From Fimenecus sp963624605 (GTDB taxonomy: Bacteria; Bacillota; Clostridia; Oscillospirales; Acutalibacteraceae): a DNA stretch of 57,653 nt. The position numbers and the translations under genes were made by a program. The notes beneath the pieces are model-generated. The model was not told where the DNA came from. It made no database searches and saw only the letters and a program-made list of their open reading frames with translations. The DNA is taken from contig CAVFQD010000005.1 in the NCBI GenBank assembly GCA_963624605.1, positions 1-57,653 on the forward strand. Reading direction: 5' to 3'. Positions 1 to 7,528 of the stretch are shown here, in pieces; position 1 is the stretch's first letter; every line of letters starts with the position of its first letter.

Positions 1-1420
1 AAAGGTCTGCGTTTGCGATTTTAGCAAGTACAACTACAAAATCCTGTCTTTGAATGTTGTCGGCAGGTCCGAAATAACCGTTCTGATAACCGTGGAAATA
101 ACCTTTTATTGCGTTGAACAAAGCAGGAGCATAATACCATTCGCTCGGCGAAACATCGGGGAATGAAATAAATGTTCCCGTTGAAACGAAGTTGAATCCG
201 TGTTCAATCGCATAAAGCTCTGCCGCCGAACCCGATTTTGCCATAATGGTAAAATTCTCAACTTTTTCGGTCAAAAACATATCATTCACTTCATCGTAAC
301 CAAAGCAATAGCCAAGTGACATTCCGCCAATTTCATCAACCGATTCGGGAATATAGATTGTTTTAAGCTTATCACAATTGACAAATGCGTCATATTTAAT
401 TTCTATCACTGTATCCGGAATTGTTACGCTTTCAAGATTGTGACAACCGGAAAATGAAGACGAGGTTATATCTTTAATGCTCGGCAAAACAACGCTCTTT
501 AATGAATCGACGCCGTGAAATGCAGCGTAACCAAATGTCATTACCTTTTTTCCGTCAATAGTTTCAGGAATAACAAGGTCTGTATCATTACCCAAATAGC
601 CGGTTATTATAATTCCTTCATCATAATCTCCGTCTTTATAGTCTTTCAAATCATTATAACAAAATCTTCTGCTATCTTCCGAACGGGGAGTTATTGTAAT
701 GTTATAAGTGGTTTTAACCGTTCCTACAGTGTAAGTAACCTCGTAAGTGTTGCCGGCAGTCCAAGTTGACGGATCGACTGCCGCCTCGCTTTTTTCACCG
801 TACCAGCTGTAGTTAAAATCAGAATCTTTAAGGACCTCTGAAGTTCCGTCTTTATAATTCACCTTAATAGCCAAAGGAGCAATGTAATATCTTTCAAATG
901 TTCGATTATCGGGATTATATTCTCCGTTTGTATACTCACCGTTCTCTCTATCGGCAATTTCAAGGCTTTCAATGGGAGTTTCAATGACTGTATATTTGTA
1001 AGGAACAGAAATCGAGCCTATTTTGCACACGGCGTCATAAGAGTTGCCGACAGTCCACTGATGGTAATAATCCTGTGCGGCAGTCTCAAATTCACAATTA
1101 AGGCCATAGTCCCTCAACAGTTTTTCAGTCTCATTACCACCTGTGACAACAGTGCCGTCCTCAAGATAAACCGTCATATAGCTATAAGGCGTATATGTTT
1201 TATAGTAAAAGTAATACGGCGTTATTTCAGGCACATCTTCAAAATGTTCAATTATATCTCTCTTTTCCTGTCCGCGTGTACGCTCGATAAGTTCAACGTC
1301 GCTTATTTCGATTCTGTCAATCTTAACGCTCGAATCATAAGCATACGCCATAAACGGTACGCTTGTTATTATCATAAGCACGGACAATAACAACGAGATA
1401 ATTTTTTTGCTCTTTTTCAT
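1..1420 (-). CDS. Secreted BspA-type leucine-rich repeat protein with SLH domain (C-terminus cut by window edge)
   Basis: The frame is open from the ATG at 1420 to the window edge (473 codons), so the C-terminus is missing. A lysine-rich start and hydrophobic stretch (residues 1 to about 26, ending near AYA) form a signal peptide. Two beta-rich Ig-like segments follow, each with a 'W-T-x-G-N' motif (about 125-155 and 225-255). LRR_5/BspA repeats ('LESVTIP', 'LKTIYIPESV') lie at about 270-400, and an S-layer homology repeat starts near 425 ('FPDVSPSEWYY'). SLH domains bind pyruvylated wall polymers, so this should be a cell-wall-anchored surface protein. The ribosome binding site AGGAGAGG lies upstream. 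The first 130 bases of the window are almost identical to the SLH part of the neighbouring gene at 1792-3417, so the pair arose by duplication. The ligand is unknown. Confidence 0.85.
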   Translation of the reverse strand, partial: MKKSKKIISLLLSVLMIITSVPFMAYAYDSSVKIDRIEISDVELIERTRGQEKRDIIEHFEDVPEITPYYFYYKTYTPYSYMTVYLEDGTVVTGGNETEKLLRDYGLNCEFETAAQDYYHQWTVGNSYDAVCKIGSISVPYKYTVIETPIESLEIADRENGEYTNGEYNPDNRTFERYYIAPLAIKVNYKDGTSEVLKDSDFNYSWYGEKSEAAVDPSTWTAGNTYEVTYTVGTVKTTYNITITPRSEDSRRFCYNDLKDYKDGDYDEGIIITGYLGNDTDLVIPETIDGKKVMTFGYAAFHGVDSLKSVVLPSIKDITSSSFSGCHNLESVTIPDTVIEIKYDAFVNCDKLKTIYIPESVDEIGGMSLGYCFGYDEVNDMFLTEKVENFTIMAKSGSAAELYAIEHGFNFVSTGTFISFPDVSPSEWYYAPALFNAIKGYFHGYQNGYFGPADNIQRQDFVVVLAKIANADL

Positions 1421-1664
1421 AAAATCCTCTCCTAACGTTTGATAGAATAATTGTATCAAATAAACTTCCACAATTTGTATTTTAGAGCGAATTGTTCTAT
1501 AAGTCAACAAAATTCGCAATTGTTTTTAAAGATTAGGAGAATGTGTATAAATCGGATACGAATAATTGTGCAAAATTAACAAGTGATAATGTGATTTTGT
1601 AAAAATCGGCTTTGCCCTCTTGCGGTGGCGATATACAAATTGAAAATTACGCATAAACATAGCC

Positions 1665-1710
1665 TCCCTTTGCAAGGGAACCTGTGACGGACAGCCGCAA
1701 GGGCTGTCCC
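1665..1710. repeat. Intergenic palindromes
   Basis: The 371-base gap between the two SLH genes holds a TCCCTTTGCAAGGGA palindrome (1665-1679) and GGACAGCC-5 nt-GGCTGTCC (1689-1709). The second palindrome recurs at 21201-21221, and related ones lie at 21156-21176 and 33988-34006, so this is a dispersed family. The rest of the gap (1421-1660) is AT-rich and shows no gene. Confidence 0.7.
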
Positions 1711-1724
1711 TACGGTTGCATATA

Positions 1725-1763
1725 AAAATTTCACGCTCCGAACGGATTTCCGTTCGGAGCGTG
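1725..1763 (-). terminator. Rho-independent terminator of the SLH gene at 1792-3417
   Basis: A perfect 14-bp stem (CACGCTCCGAACGG at 1732-1745, partner 1750-1763) is followed on the minus strand by a T-rich tract. It lies 30 bases past the stop codon. Confidence 0.85.
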
Positions 1764-1791
1764 TTAGTTTAATGTTTTAATTTGTTACAAA

Positions 1792-3417
1792 TCAAAGTAT
1801 GCCGTTATTCGACATGTTCATAATGATCTGTGCCATTTCTGCTCTGTTGGCGTTGCCTACGGGATTGAGTGTGCCGTTGCCGCCGACAATGTGGTTTTCT
1901 GCCGCCCATGCAACAGCCGCTTTTGCCCAATCGCTGACTGCGTCGCCGTCGGGATACCTTGAACAAATTTCTTCGGTGGTATTTGAACTGCCGACGCCCA
2001 TATCGCAGTAGCCTGTAATGTAATTGAAGAAAATCACACAAGCCTGCTCTCTTGTAATCGGGTCGCCGACACCGAACAAGCCGTTTGCATAACCCGAGAG
2101 AATTTTGTTATCTCTCGCCCAAGCTACCGCTGCCGAATAATAATCATTGGTCGGCACATCCGCAAAGCCGCCGTTCTGACCTTCATACGCCGAAAGGTCC
2201 GCGTTTGCGATTTTAGCAAGTACAACTACAAAATCCTGTCTTTGAATATTGTCGGCAGGTCCGAAATAACCGTTCTGATAACCGTGGAAATAACCCTTTG
2301 CAACATTGAATGCTATCGCATTGCAATACCATTCTCCGCTTTCTACATCGGGGAACGGCTTTAATTTTGCTATCGGTTCGGTCTTTGTTTCAGTACATAC
2401 CATGCAGGTATATGTTTTAATTCCCTCTTTATCAAAGGTCGGAAGCGTTGTTACAACTCCGCCGTTATATGTGTGCGGCTTTTTCTCGACACTCGAATAC
2501 TCCTTATGACCGCAACCGCACTCCCTGTATTTTTTGCCCAAATTTTCGCAGGTAGACTCCTCTTCTACAATCCACTCGCCGTAGTAATGCGTTGAATCAA
2601 CAGCTACGAAATTACAATTGCTTTCCTCTCTTTGCGTATAACTCTCAGCCGCCGAGCCTTTTATTCCGTAAATTGTATTGGTCATATTAAAGCATTCGGG
2701 ACTTAAGCTTGTGACGCTCTCGGGAATGGTAACGCTTTCAAGACTGTAGCAATTGCTGAAAGCCCATGTCTCTATCCAAATAACGCTCTCCGGAATAATA
2801 ACGCTTTCGAGTGCCTCGCAATGTTCAAATGTTTTTTCACGAATTCTTGTAACGCCGTAAGGAATTACTATGCTTTTCAAGGATTTACAGCCATAAAAAG
2901 AGCAACTATCGATATCATTTACAGACTTCGGAAGAGTTATATTTTCCAATGATTCGCAATGATTGAATAACTCCTCCGATATACGTGAAAGTCCTTCGGG
3001 AAGGTTGACGCTTTTAAGCTTTTTACAGCTGTCAAATACAGCCGGACCAATCCATTTAACCGTTTCGGGAATTTTAATCTCTGTTAAATTTTCACAAAGC
3101 CAAAATGCCAATGAGCGTATTCTGATAACACCGTTCGGTATTTCAACTGTTTTGACGGTCTTATTCAGAGCGAAAGCCGTTTCCCCTATAACGGTAACCG
3201 CATATCCATCGAGAACAGACGGAATTACAACATTTTCTTCATTACCGTTATATGCCGTAATTTCCGCCGTGCCGTCCTCCGATACGGTATATTCATAGTC
3301 TCCGCTCGTTTTTGTATTCGTATCTTCCGCAAAGGAATTTACCGCTGTCAACGGCAAGGCGGTTATTATCATCAAAACAGACAATAATAACGAAACAATC
3401 TTTTTTGACTTTTTCAT
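1792..3417 (-). CDS. Secreted BspA-type leucine-rich repeat protein with three SLH repeats
   Basis: This 541-residue protein has a signal peptide (1-30), LRR_5/BspA repeats at about 60-270 ('LESVIIPESV', 'LKSIVIPYGV'), and a cysteine-bearing segment at about 285-350 of the type 'CGCGHKE...CMVCTET'. Three SLH repeats end the protein, at about 355-415, 418-480 and 485-541 ('FPDVESGEWYC', 'FADVPTNDYYSAAVAWA', 'YPDGDAVSDWAKAAVAWA'). The family is secreted and held at the cell wall by SLH binding to secondary wall polymer; the LRR part probably mediates adhesion or binding. The ATG at 3417 follows a purine-rich AGGAGAGG site. The gene lies downstream of nothing obvious on its strand and has its own terminator. 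Its signal peptide and SLH regions closely match the truncated gene at 1-1420, while the middle parts differ. Confidence 0.9.
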   Translation of the reverse strand: MKKSKKIVSLLLSVLMIITALPLTAVNSFAEDTNTKTSGDYEYTVSEDGTAEITAYNGNEENVVIPSVLDGYAVTVIGETAFALNKTVKTVEIPNGVIRIRSLAFWLCENLTEIKIPETVKWIGPAVFDSCKKLKSVNLPEGLSRISEELFNHCESLENITLPKSVNDIDSCSFYGCKSLKSIVIPYGVTRIREKTFEHCEALESVIIPESVIWIETWAFSNCYSLESVTIPESVTSLSPECFNMTNTIYGIKGSAAESYTQREESNCNFVAVDSTHYYGEWIVEEESTCENLGKKYRECGCGHKEYSSVEKKPHTYNGGVVTTLPTFDKEGIKTYTCMVCTETKTEPIAKLKPFPDVESGEWYCNAIAFNVAKGYFHGYQNGYFGPADNIQRQDFVVVLAKIANADLSAYEGQNGGFADVPTNDYYSAAVAWARDNKILSGYANGLFGVGDPITREQACVIFFNYITGYCDMGVGSSNTTEEICSRYPDGDAVSDWAKAAVAWAAENHIVGGNGTLNPVGNANRAEMAQIIMNMSNNGIL

Positions 3418-3574
3418 AAAACCCTCTCCTGCTTGTTATTCTTTAATTTTTTCGATAATTTATGCGTAAAATGTCATTTTTACACTTATCTTGGTTAATA
3501 ATGCGTTGCGGAATATCCCAATATTTTAATTTTAACAAGCAGAGTATATCATACAATGTACAAAAAATCAAGAA

Positions 3575-3626
3575 AAACAAAAATCCCCGTCGGACAACAG
3601 TAATTCTGCGTCTCAACAGGGATTTA
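3575..3626 (-). terminator. Probable terminator downstream of the PAP2 gene
   Basis: AAATCCC (3580-3586) pairs with GGGATTT (3619-3625), with further partial pairing inside. On the minus strand a T-rich tract follows. It lies 22 bases past the stop at 3648. The stem is imperfect. Confidence 0.55.
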
Positions 3627-3647
3627 CTTTAGTATGGCTTTATGCGA

Positions 3648-4619
3648 TTATACTCTTTCGTAATCTTTTCTTACAAAAATCTTGATTGCGAGCATAACGC
3701 CGATAAACATTGCCGTGCCGCCGACGAGAACATCGGAGAAGAAGTGAGCGCCGCAGACAATTCTGCTGACGGCTACGGTTGCGGTTACAGCTACTGAAAC
3801 AAAGTACAAAAGGGCTTTCATTTTAACCGTGTTGTACTTCTTGAAAAGGTGCGGAAGCGCAAGCAGGGTGTAGGTTGTTGCCGCCGCACAGGTATGACCC
3901 GACGGGAACGAGCGGTATGCGTCCTTGCCTACCTTGTGCCCGTTTGCCGAAGTAATATAGAGCGGCGAGTCCTCCGAGGGCATTGTGAATTTCTGATACC
4001 AGCGGTGGAAATTCGTGTGTTCGGTGTCGCCGAGGAAATTCATCGTCCTGTATCTCGGACGGCACATAATATTTTTGATTATGTTTACGATTATGTTTGC
4101 AAAAGCCGCCGCAAAGATAATAATAAACGAATATTTAAGCAGTGCCTTTGCGGTCTTGTCGTCAACCTTTGAAAAGGCGTTGCAGATAAGCTCGCCGAAT
4201 GCCACGGAGACGAATACGAAAACGATTTTTGCAAAAACCGTAGAGGTAAAGCCCTCAATATCGGCGTGTCTTTCGGCATAACCCACGGTGTCGGTTACCA
4301 ATATGTACATACAAACGACCGAAGCGATATTTGAGGCGATAGAGCCTAAAATACTAAGCGGCTTGTTTTTACTGCGCCTTGTGTTCGTGTAGATACAGGC
4401 GAACGCAATGCTTAAAAACAGATAAACTGGCCATGAGCCAATACACTCGAAAACCGCACCGAAAACGCTGTTGGTAAAGTAAGCACCCGGGTCAAGGCGA
4501 ACGAGTATTTCGCTTACACGCAGGTCAAAAACCGTTGCAAGCGCAAGAAGTGCGCCGAAAATAACCGCAAAAAGGCATACGCCTATGACGGTGTTTCTTT
4601 TTGTGTTTGTCTTTTCCAT
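3648..4619 (-). CDS. PAP2-family membrane phosphatase
   Basis: This is a 323-residue membrane protein with about six hydrophobic segments and the phosphatidic-acid-phosphatase type 2 signature: a 'K-x4-RPR' motif (slightly short of the usual K-x6-RP), 'SFPSGHT' and 'SRIVCGAHFFSDV'. The two His residues and the Arg are the phosphoryl-transfer residues of the family. Members remove phosphate from lipid phosphates such as undecaprenyl-PP or phosphatidylglycerophosphate at the membrane; which substrate applies here cannot be told. I chose the ATG at 4619 (reading MEKTNTKRN) because AAGGGTGAG lies just before it. A longer frame to 4730 exists, but its extra N-terminus overlaps the divergent tRNA promoter. 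The gene stands alone, divergent from the tRNA locus. Confidence 0.85.
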   Translation of the reverse strand: MEKTNTKRNTVIGVCLFAVIFGALLALATVFDLRVSEILVRLDPGAYFTNSVFGAVFECIGSWPVYLFLSIAFACIYTNTRRSKNKPLSILGSIASNIASVVCMYILVTDTVGYAERHADIEGFTSTVFAKIVFVFVSVAFGELICNAFSKVDDKTAKALLKYSFIIIFAAAFANIIVNIIKNIMCRPRYRTMNFLGDTEHTNFHRWYQKFTMPSEDSPLYITSANGHKVGKDAYRSFPSGHTCAAATTYTLLALPHLFKKYNTVKMKALLYFVSVAVTATVAVSRIVCGAHFFSDVLVGGTAMFIGVMLAIKIFVRKDYERV

Positions 4620-4695
4620 AATCTCACCCTTTTTATTATATTTGAGATAATTTGATTTTAACATACAAATAAAAATAAAACAATACCGTCTTTCA

Positions 4696-4724
4696 TTGAC
4701 AAAGCACCGTATTTTTGGTACAAT
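4696..4724 (+). promoter_or_regulatory. Promoter of the disrupted tRNA-Arg gene
   Basis: TTGACA (4696-4701), a 17-base spacer and TACAAT (4719-4724) lie 50 bases before the tRNA 5' half. Transcription should now run through the broken half into the intact tRNA-Arg carried by the element and stop at 4950-4985. Confidence 0.8.
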
Positions 4725-4773
4725 TATCACGCTCGTTTGAGTGAAAGTGGGTTACAATTTAATACTAACATAT

Positions 4774-4811
4774 GCCTCCTTAGTTAAATGGATATAATAA
4801 ACCCCTCCTAA
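4774..4811 (+). pseudogene. 5' half of a split tRNA-Arg(CCU) gene
   Basis: The bases fold as the first half of a class I tRNA: acceptor GCCTCCT (4774-4780), TA, D-stem GTTA/TAAT around a loop with GG (4783-4798), anticodon 5' stem AACCC (4800-4804) and loop CTCCTAA (4805-4811). After the loop the sequence departs from a tRNA. The matching second half starts with the same CTCCTAAG at 8717. Joined, the halves give a complete 75-nt tRNA: GCCTCCT pairs with AGGGGGT (two G-U pairs) and AACCC with GGGTT. The anticodon CCU means tRNA-Arg for AGG codons. It cannot be functional as it stands. Confidence 0.88.
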
Positions 4812-4864
4812 GAGAACCAATAGCGTTCCCCGCCAGAGGGGCGGTCGCCCTTAAAATTAAATAT

Positions 4865-4941
4865 GCGCCAGTAGCTCAGTTGGATAGAGCGTCCGCCTCC
4901 TAAGCGGAAGGTCGGGGATTCGAGTTCCTTCTGGCGCGCCA
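4865..4941 (+). tRNA. tRNA-Arg(CCU), intact, carried inside the mobile element
   Basis: This is a complete cloverleaf: acceptor GCGCCAG/CTGGCGC (7 of 7 pairs), D-arm GCTC...GAGC, anticodon stem TCCGC/GCGGA with loop CTCCTAA (anticodon CCT at 4899-4901), T-arm with TTCGAGT, discriminator G and an encoded CCA (4939-4941). Its sequence is clearly different from the split host tRNA-Arg(CCU) around it, so it is not a repaired copy of that gene but a second gene for the same codon. It lies 52 bases inside the left end of the element and in the same direction as the host promoter at 4696. It probably restores AGG decoding lost through the insertion. Confidence 0.95.
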
Positions 4942-4949
4942 CAAACAAC

Positions 4950-4985
4950 GCCGAAAGCCTTTGTTTTCAAGGGTTTTCGGCTTTC
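4950..4985 (+). terminator. Terminator after tRNA-Arg
   Basis: A 10-bp stem, GCCGAAAGCC (4950-4959) with GGTTTTCGGC (4972-4981, one G-T pair), is followed by a short T-rich stretch. It lies 8 bases after the CCA end. Confidence 0.7.
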
Positions 4986-5010
4986 CTTATTTTCTGCTGT
5001 GTTTGGCTGC

Positions 5011-5202
5011 TTGCTAATTGCTAATCGCAGGCTTTGCATTTCGTGTTCAAGACCAATCACCTTTTTCTTATTTCCACAGCTGGCATTTTGCTAATACGCA
5101 CCGCATTATCGACGGCATTTTCATTCGGTTTTCAGCCCGTTTGCTAATACGGTGCGTTTTGCTAATTTGCTCTCTGCTAATAAAATCAGGTGTTATTAGC
5201 AA
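5011..5202. repeat. TTGCTAAT motif cluster at the element's left end (probable integrase arm sites)
   Basis: TGCTAAT recurs at 5012-5018, 5019-5025, 5089-5095, 5142-5148, 5160-5166 and 5175-5181, and inverted as TATTAGCAA at 5194-5202. Several copies read TTGCTAATAC. The same motif appears at the other end (8476-8483; inverted 8505-8511). Short iterated repeats at both ends are the usual arm-type binding sites of tyrosine integrases; that role is inferred. Confidence 0.65.
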
Positions 5203-6202
5203 GCTGGACAGACTCCAAAGCCTTTTTGAGTAGTTCGGGATTGCTGGCAAGCAGGCTCGCAAGAGCTTCTGCATCGAGCGTGGGTGCGGCAGCAGCGGGT
5301 GCTTCTTCTGCCTTGCCTTTGTAAAAGGATTGCTCCATCTCATCAGCAAGGCGACGGCGATCCTCATCGAGGATGTGCGCATAGCGCTTAGTCACCATAT
5401 CGGGAGAGTTCCATCCGCCATCACCCTGTACCGCTTTCAGATCGCCCTTGGAGAGCCGAAGTTTTACGCCTGTACTCGTATGCCGTAAGCTGTGAAACAC
5501 GACATTATCGACATTGATCGTCGGGTCGTTCAGACCAATAAGGACTTCTTTGAACCGTTTGTTCAGATGCTCCGTCATAATCGGACGGCCATTGGCTTGG
5601 CAGATAATCAGGCCATAATCCATATAACCGTCGTCGCCAAGCTCCAGTTTCAGCTTCATTTGCATCTCTCTGAGCTTTTCAAGCTTCTTTGCAACGGTTT
5701 CAGGAATGTAGACGGTACGAATACTGCCCTCCGTTTTCGGCTGCTTTAAGACAATCACCGTCCGTGTGCCCGGATAGAGGTTTGGAAAGCGGAAAAGGAT
5801 GTCCATTTTGGGCAGCTTTTCAATCAATTTCTTATCAACACGGTCAATCACACGGTCGATGTATAGCACCTGATCACTCCGGCTAAAGCGCTCCCATTGC
5901 GTTCCACCGACCTCGCCGCCGCGCATGCAACAAGCAAACGCCAGTTGTATCGCACAGTGCATCACATATAAGTCGTAGATGTCGGTGCGGTCGGTAAAGT
6001 CCAATACTCTTTGCAGTTGTTCGGGAGTCAAGGCATCCCGTTTAGCCTCCTTGTGCTCCGGCAGGGTCGCATCCAAAAACGGATTTTTCGCAATGTACTC
6101 CCACTTTTTCGCCTGATTGAAAGCACATCGCAGAACCTTGTGGATGTCATGAATGGTTGAGGGGCTGATAGCAGATATTGCTTTCATACGAACCCATTGC
6201 AC
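5186..6202 (-). CDS. Tyrosine recombinase (integrase), N-terminus lost
   Basis: The frame (338 residues, GTG at 6202) carries a complete phage-integrase catalytic domain: R94 in 'CMRGGEVGG', 'HSLRHT' (H237, R240), W264 in the place of the second His, and nucleophile Y274 in 'KRYAH'. The last part of the core-binding domain is present from 'SPSTIHDIHKVL' (residue 13), but roughly the first 100 residues expected for the family, which include the arm-binding domain, are missing. Residues 1 to about 11 are read from the neighbouring surface-protein gene in another frame, so the 5' end is a deletion junction at about 6166-6172. The enzyme would move the element between the tRNA-Arg anticodon loop and its circular form; this version is probably inactive. 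Confidence 0.85.
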   Translation of the reverse strand: MQWVRMKAISAISPSTIHDIHKVLRCAFNQAKKWEYIAKNPFLDATLPEHKEAKRDALTPEQLQRVLDFTDRTDIYDLYVMHCAIQLAFACCMRGGEVGGTQWERFSRSDQVLYIDRVIDRVDKKLIEKLPKMDILFRFPNLYPGTRTVIVLKQPKTEGSIRTVYIPETVAKKLEKLREMQMKLKLELGDDGYMDYGLIICQANGRPIMTEHLNKRFKEVLIGLNDPTINVDNVVFHSLRHTSTGVKLRLSKGDLKAVQGDGGWNSPDMVTKRYAHILDEDRRRLADEMEQSFYKGKAEEAPAAAAPTLDAEALASLLASNPELLKKALESVQLANNT

Positions 6203-6434
6203 GGATCGTCGTAAAACGGGATGTTGCCGTAGACCAGCCGTTCATAAAGTTCAGGCTGTCGTGTCCCCATTCGCCGCCGTAGTTGGCATCGCCATCACGG
6301 GGATAGGAGATAAGATATACTTCGTCGGTTTCTTCTGCGGCAAATGCGGTCGTTCCCATGCCAAACAGCGTGGTAACGCACATCAGCATTGCAAGAAACA
6401 GTGACACCGTTCGTTTGAATTTCTGCGTTTTCAT
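6147..6434 (-). pseudogene. N-terminal fragment of a thioester-type surface protein of conjugative elements
   Basis: The ATG at 6434 has a strong AAGGAGGT site. A signal peptide (1 to about 32, ending AFAAE) is followed by about 50 residues that resemble the start of the Cys-Gln thioester (TQXA) domain found in Cna-B surface proteins of Firmicutes mobile elements ('YGGEWGHDSLNFMNGW', 'SYESNICY'). Family members continue with a Cys-rich motif and several hundred residues; here the frame runs into integrase sequence after 'NICY' and stops nine codons later. It is a deletion remnant; the secreted peptide, if made, would be about 60 residues. Family assignment is from memory of such elements and not certain. 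Confidence 0.6.
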
Positions 6435-6453
6435 TGAGTGACCTCCTTGAAAT

Positions 6454-6483
6454 GAAAAAACGCACCGTGTTTCTCGGTGCGTT
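6454..6483 (-). terminator. Rho-independent terminator between remnants
   Basis: AACGCACCG (6459-6467) and CGGTGCGTT (6475-6483) form a perfect 9-bp stem with a 7-base loop, followed on the minus strand by TTTTTTC. It ends the transcript of the remnant at 6504-6955. Confidence 0.85.
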
Positions 6484-6503
6484 CCTCGGTAAATATTTGG
6501 TTT

Positions 6504-6955
6504 TCAGGCATACCCGATATACAGGTCGTACTTCCCGTCGGAACGTGCCTCCGCCCATATCCACACATCGGTTATATCCTCGTCACGGGCGTATCGGTTC
6601 AGCCTGCTTTGGATGTCCCGTCCCAGATAGGAGCAATGCGTACCTGCCGAAATAGGATTGTCCCAACAATCAACTGCCGAACTTTCCAGCCGCAGCCCCA
6701 CGCTTTCGGCATAGGCTTTGGCATAGTCGATCCAAGTCTGAATGTCAAACGCCGATTCTGTGGGTTCTTCTTCGGCGGGCAGCTCAGGTTCCTGCGGCTG
6801 TGTTTCCGTAGGTTCTTTCGGCGGTTTGGGTTCGGGTGCTTTCGGCGGTGCAGTTTCCGTGGAACCGCTGACGGTCGGCGGCATTTCCTCTTTGGCGGGG
6901 GGTGAAATCTCCGGCTGCGCTTTCTCCGTTTTGGGTTCTGCCGTACTCTCTGCGG
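6504..6955 (-). pseudogene. C-terminal remnant of a proline-rich element protein
   Basis: The frame is rich in Pro, Glu and Lys ('PKAPEPKPPKEPTET') for about 65 codons and then turns into a compact domain of about 80 residues ('AFDIQTWIDYAKAYAESVG', 'SRLNRYARDEDITDVWIW', ending 'YDLYIGYA'). It continues upstream without an own start up to about 6955, where it abuts the ParB reading frame in a different phase. It looks like the 3' end of a secreted or lipoprotein gene of the conjugative element whose 5' end was deleted. An internal ATG at 6884 could give a 126-residue product. I recognise the domain only as a recurrent cargo protein of Clostridial conjugative elements; its function is unknown. 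Confidence 0.55.
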
Positions 6956-7528
6956 GATCAGCTCGGTCAGGCGGATAAAGCGCTGAATTTGTGAGCGACT
7001 GTCTGGGCTGCTTGCAGCCAATTCCTCATTAGAACGGCTACCCTTCAACTTCGGCTCCAGTGGGGCCGAAGTTGAATCTGACCTTTGCCCCTGCCGTTTC
7101 ATGGCTTCCAGCTTCATCTTATAGGCAAATGCCTTTTCGGACGGCAAGATCGTTTCTCGCTGCAAATTGCTGTCCACCATGATGATCGTCGCTTCGTCAT
7201 CGGTGAGGTTGCGGACGATGCAGGGCATCTCGGTGATCCCCGCCAGCGTTGCTGCACACTTTCGCCTATGACCGGCTACCATTTCATAGCCGCCGTCCGC
7301 TTTGGGGCGGACAAGGGCAGGCACCAGTACACCGTACTGCTTTACGCTGTCTACCATCTCCGCCATGGCCTCGTCCTGCTTGACCTTGAACGGGTGGTTG
7401 GGAAAGTCGGAGATGTCGGCGGGATTCAGCGTGACGACCTTTTCAAGCTGTGCCTCCGCGCGGCTCTCGTCAGTGGAGAACAGGTCATCGAGCGGCGTCA
7501 TCCCTAAATCTCTCGGTTTTGCGCTCAA
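6599..7528 (-). CDS. ParB/Spo0J-family partition protein, C-terminus replaced
   Basis: Residues 30-190 match ParB: 'FKVKQDEAMAEMVDSVKQYG', 'VMVAGHRR'-type box seen as 'EMVAGHRRKCAA', 'NLTDDEATIIMVDSNLQRE', and the start of the HTH ('SRSQIQRFIRLTELIP'). ParB proteins bind centromere-like parS sites and work with ParA to keep low-copy plasmids or excised elements. After 'LTELIP' (about 6955) the frame enters the Pro-rich remnant in the wrong phase and runs on as basic nonsense (RRKRSRR...), so the rest of the DNA-binding domain and the dimer domain are lost. The start overlaps the end of parA by 44 bases. A second ATG nine codons in is possible. Confidence 0.75.
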   Translation of the reverse strand: MSAKPRDLGMTPLDDLFSTDESRAEAQLEKVVTLNPADISDFPNHPFKVKQDEAMAEMVDSVKQYGVLVPALVRPKADGGYEMVAGHRRKCAATLAGITEMPCIVRNLTDDEATIIMVDSNLQRETILPSEKAFAYKMKLEAMKRQGQRSDSTSAPLEPKLKGSRSNEELAASSPDSRSQIQRFIRLTELIPQRVRQNPKRRKRSRRFHPPPKRKCRRPSAVPRKLHRRKHPNPNRRKNLRKHSRRNLSCPPKKNPQNRRLTFRLGSTMPKPMPKAWGCGWKVRQLIVGTILFRQVRIAPIWDGTSKAG

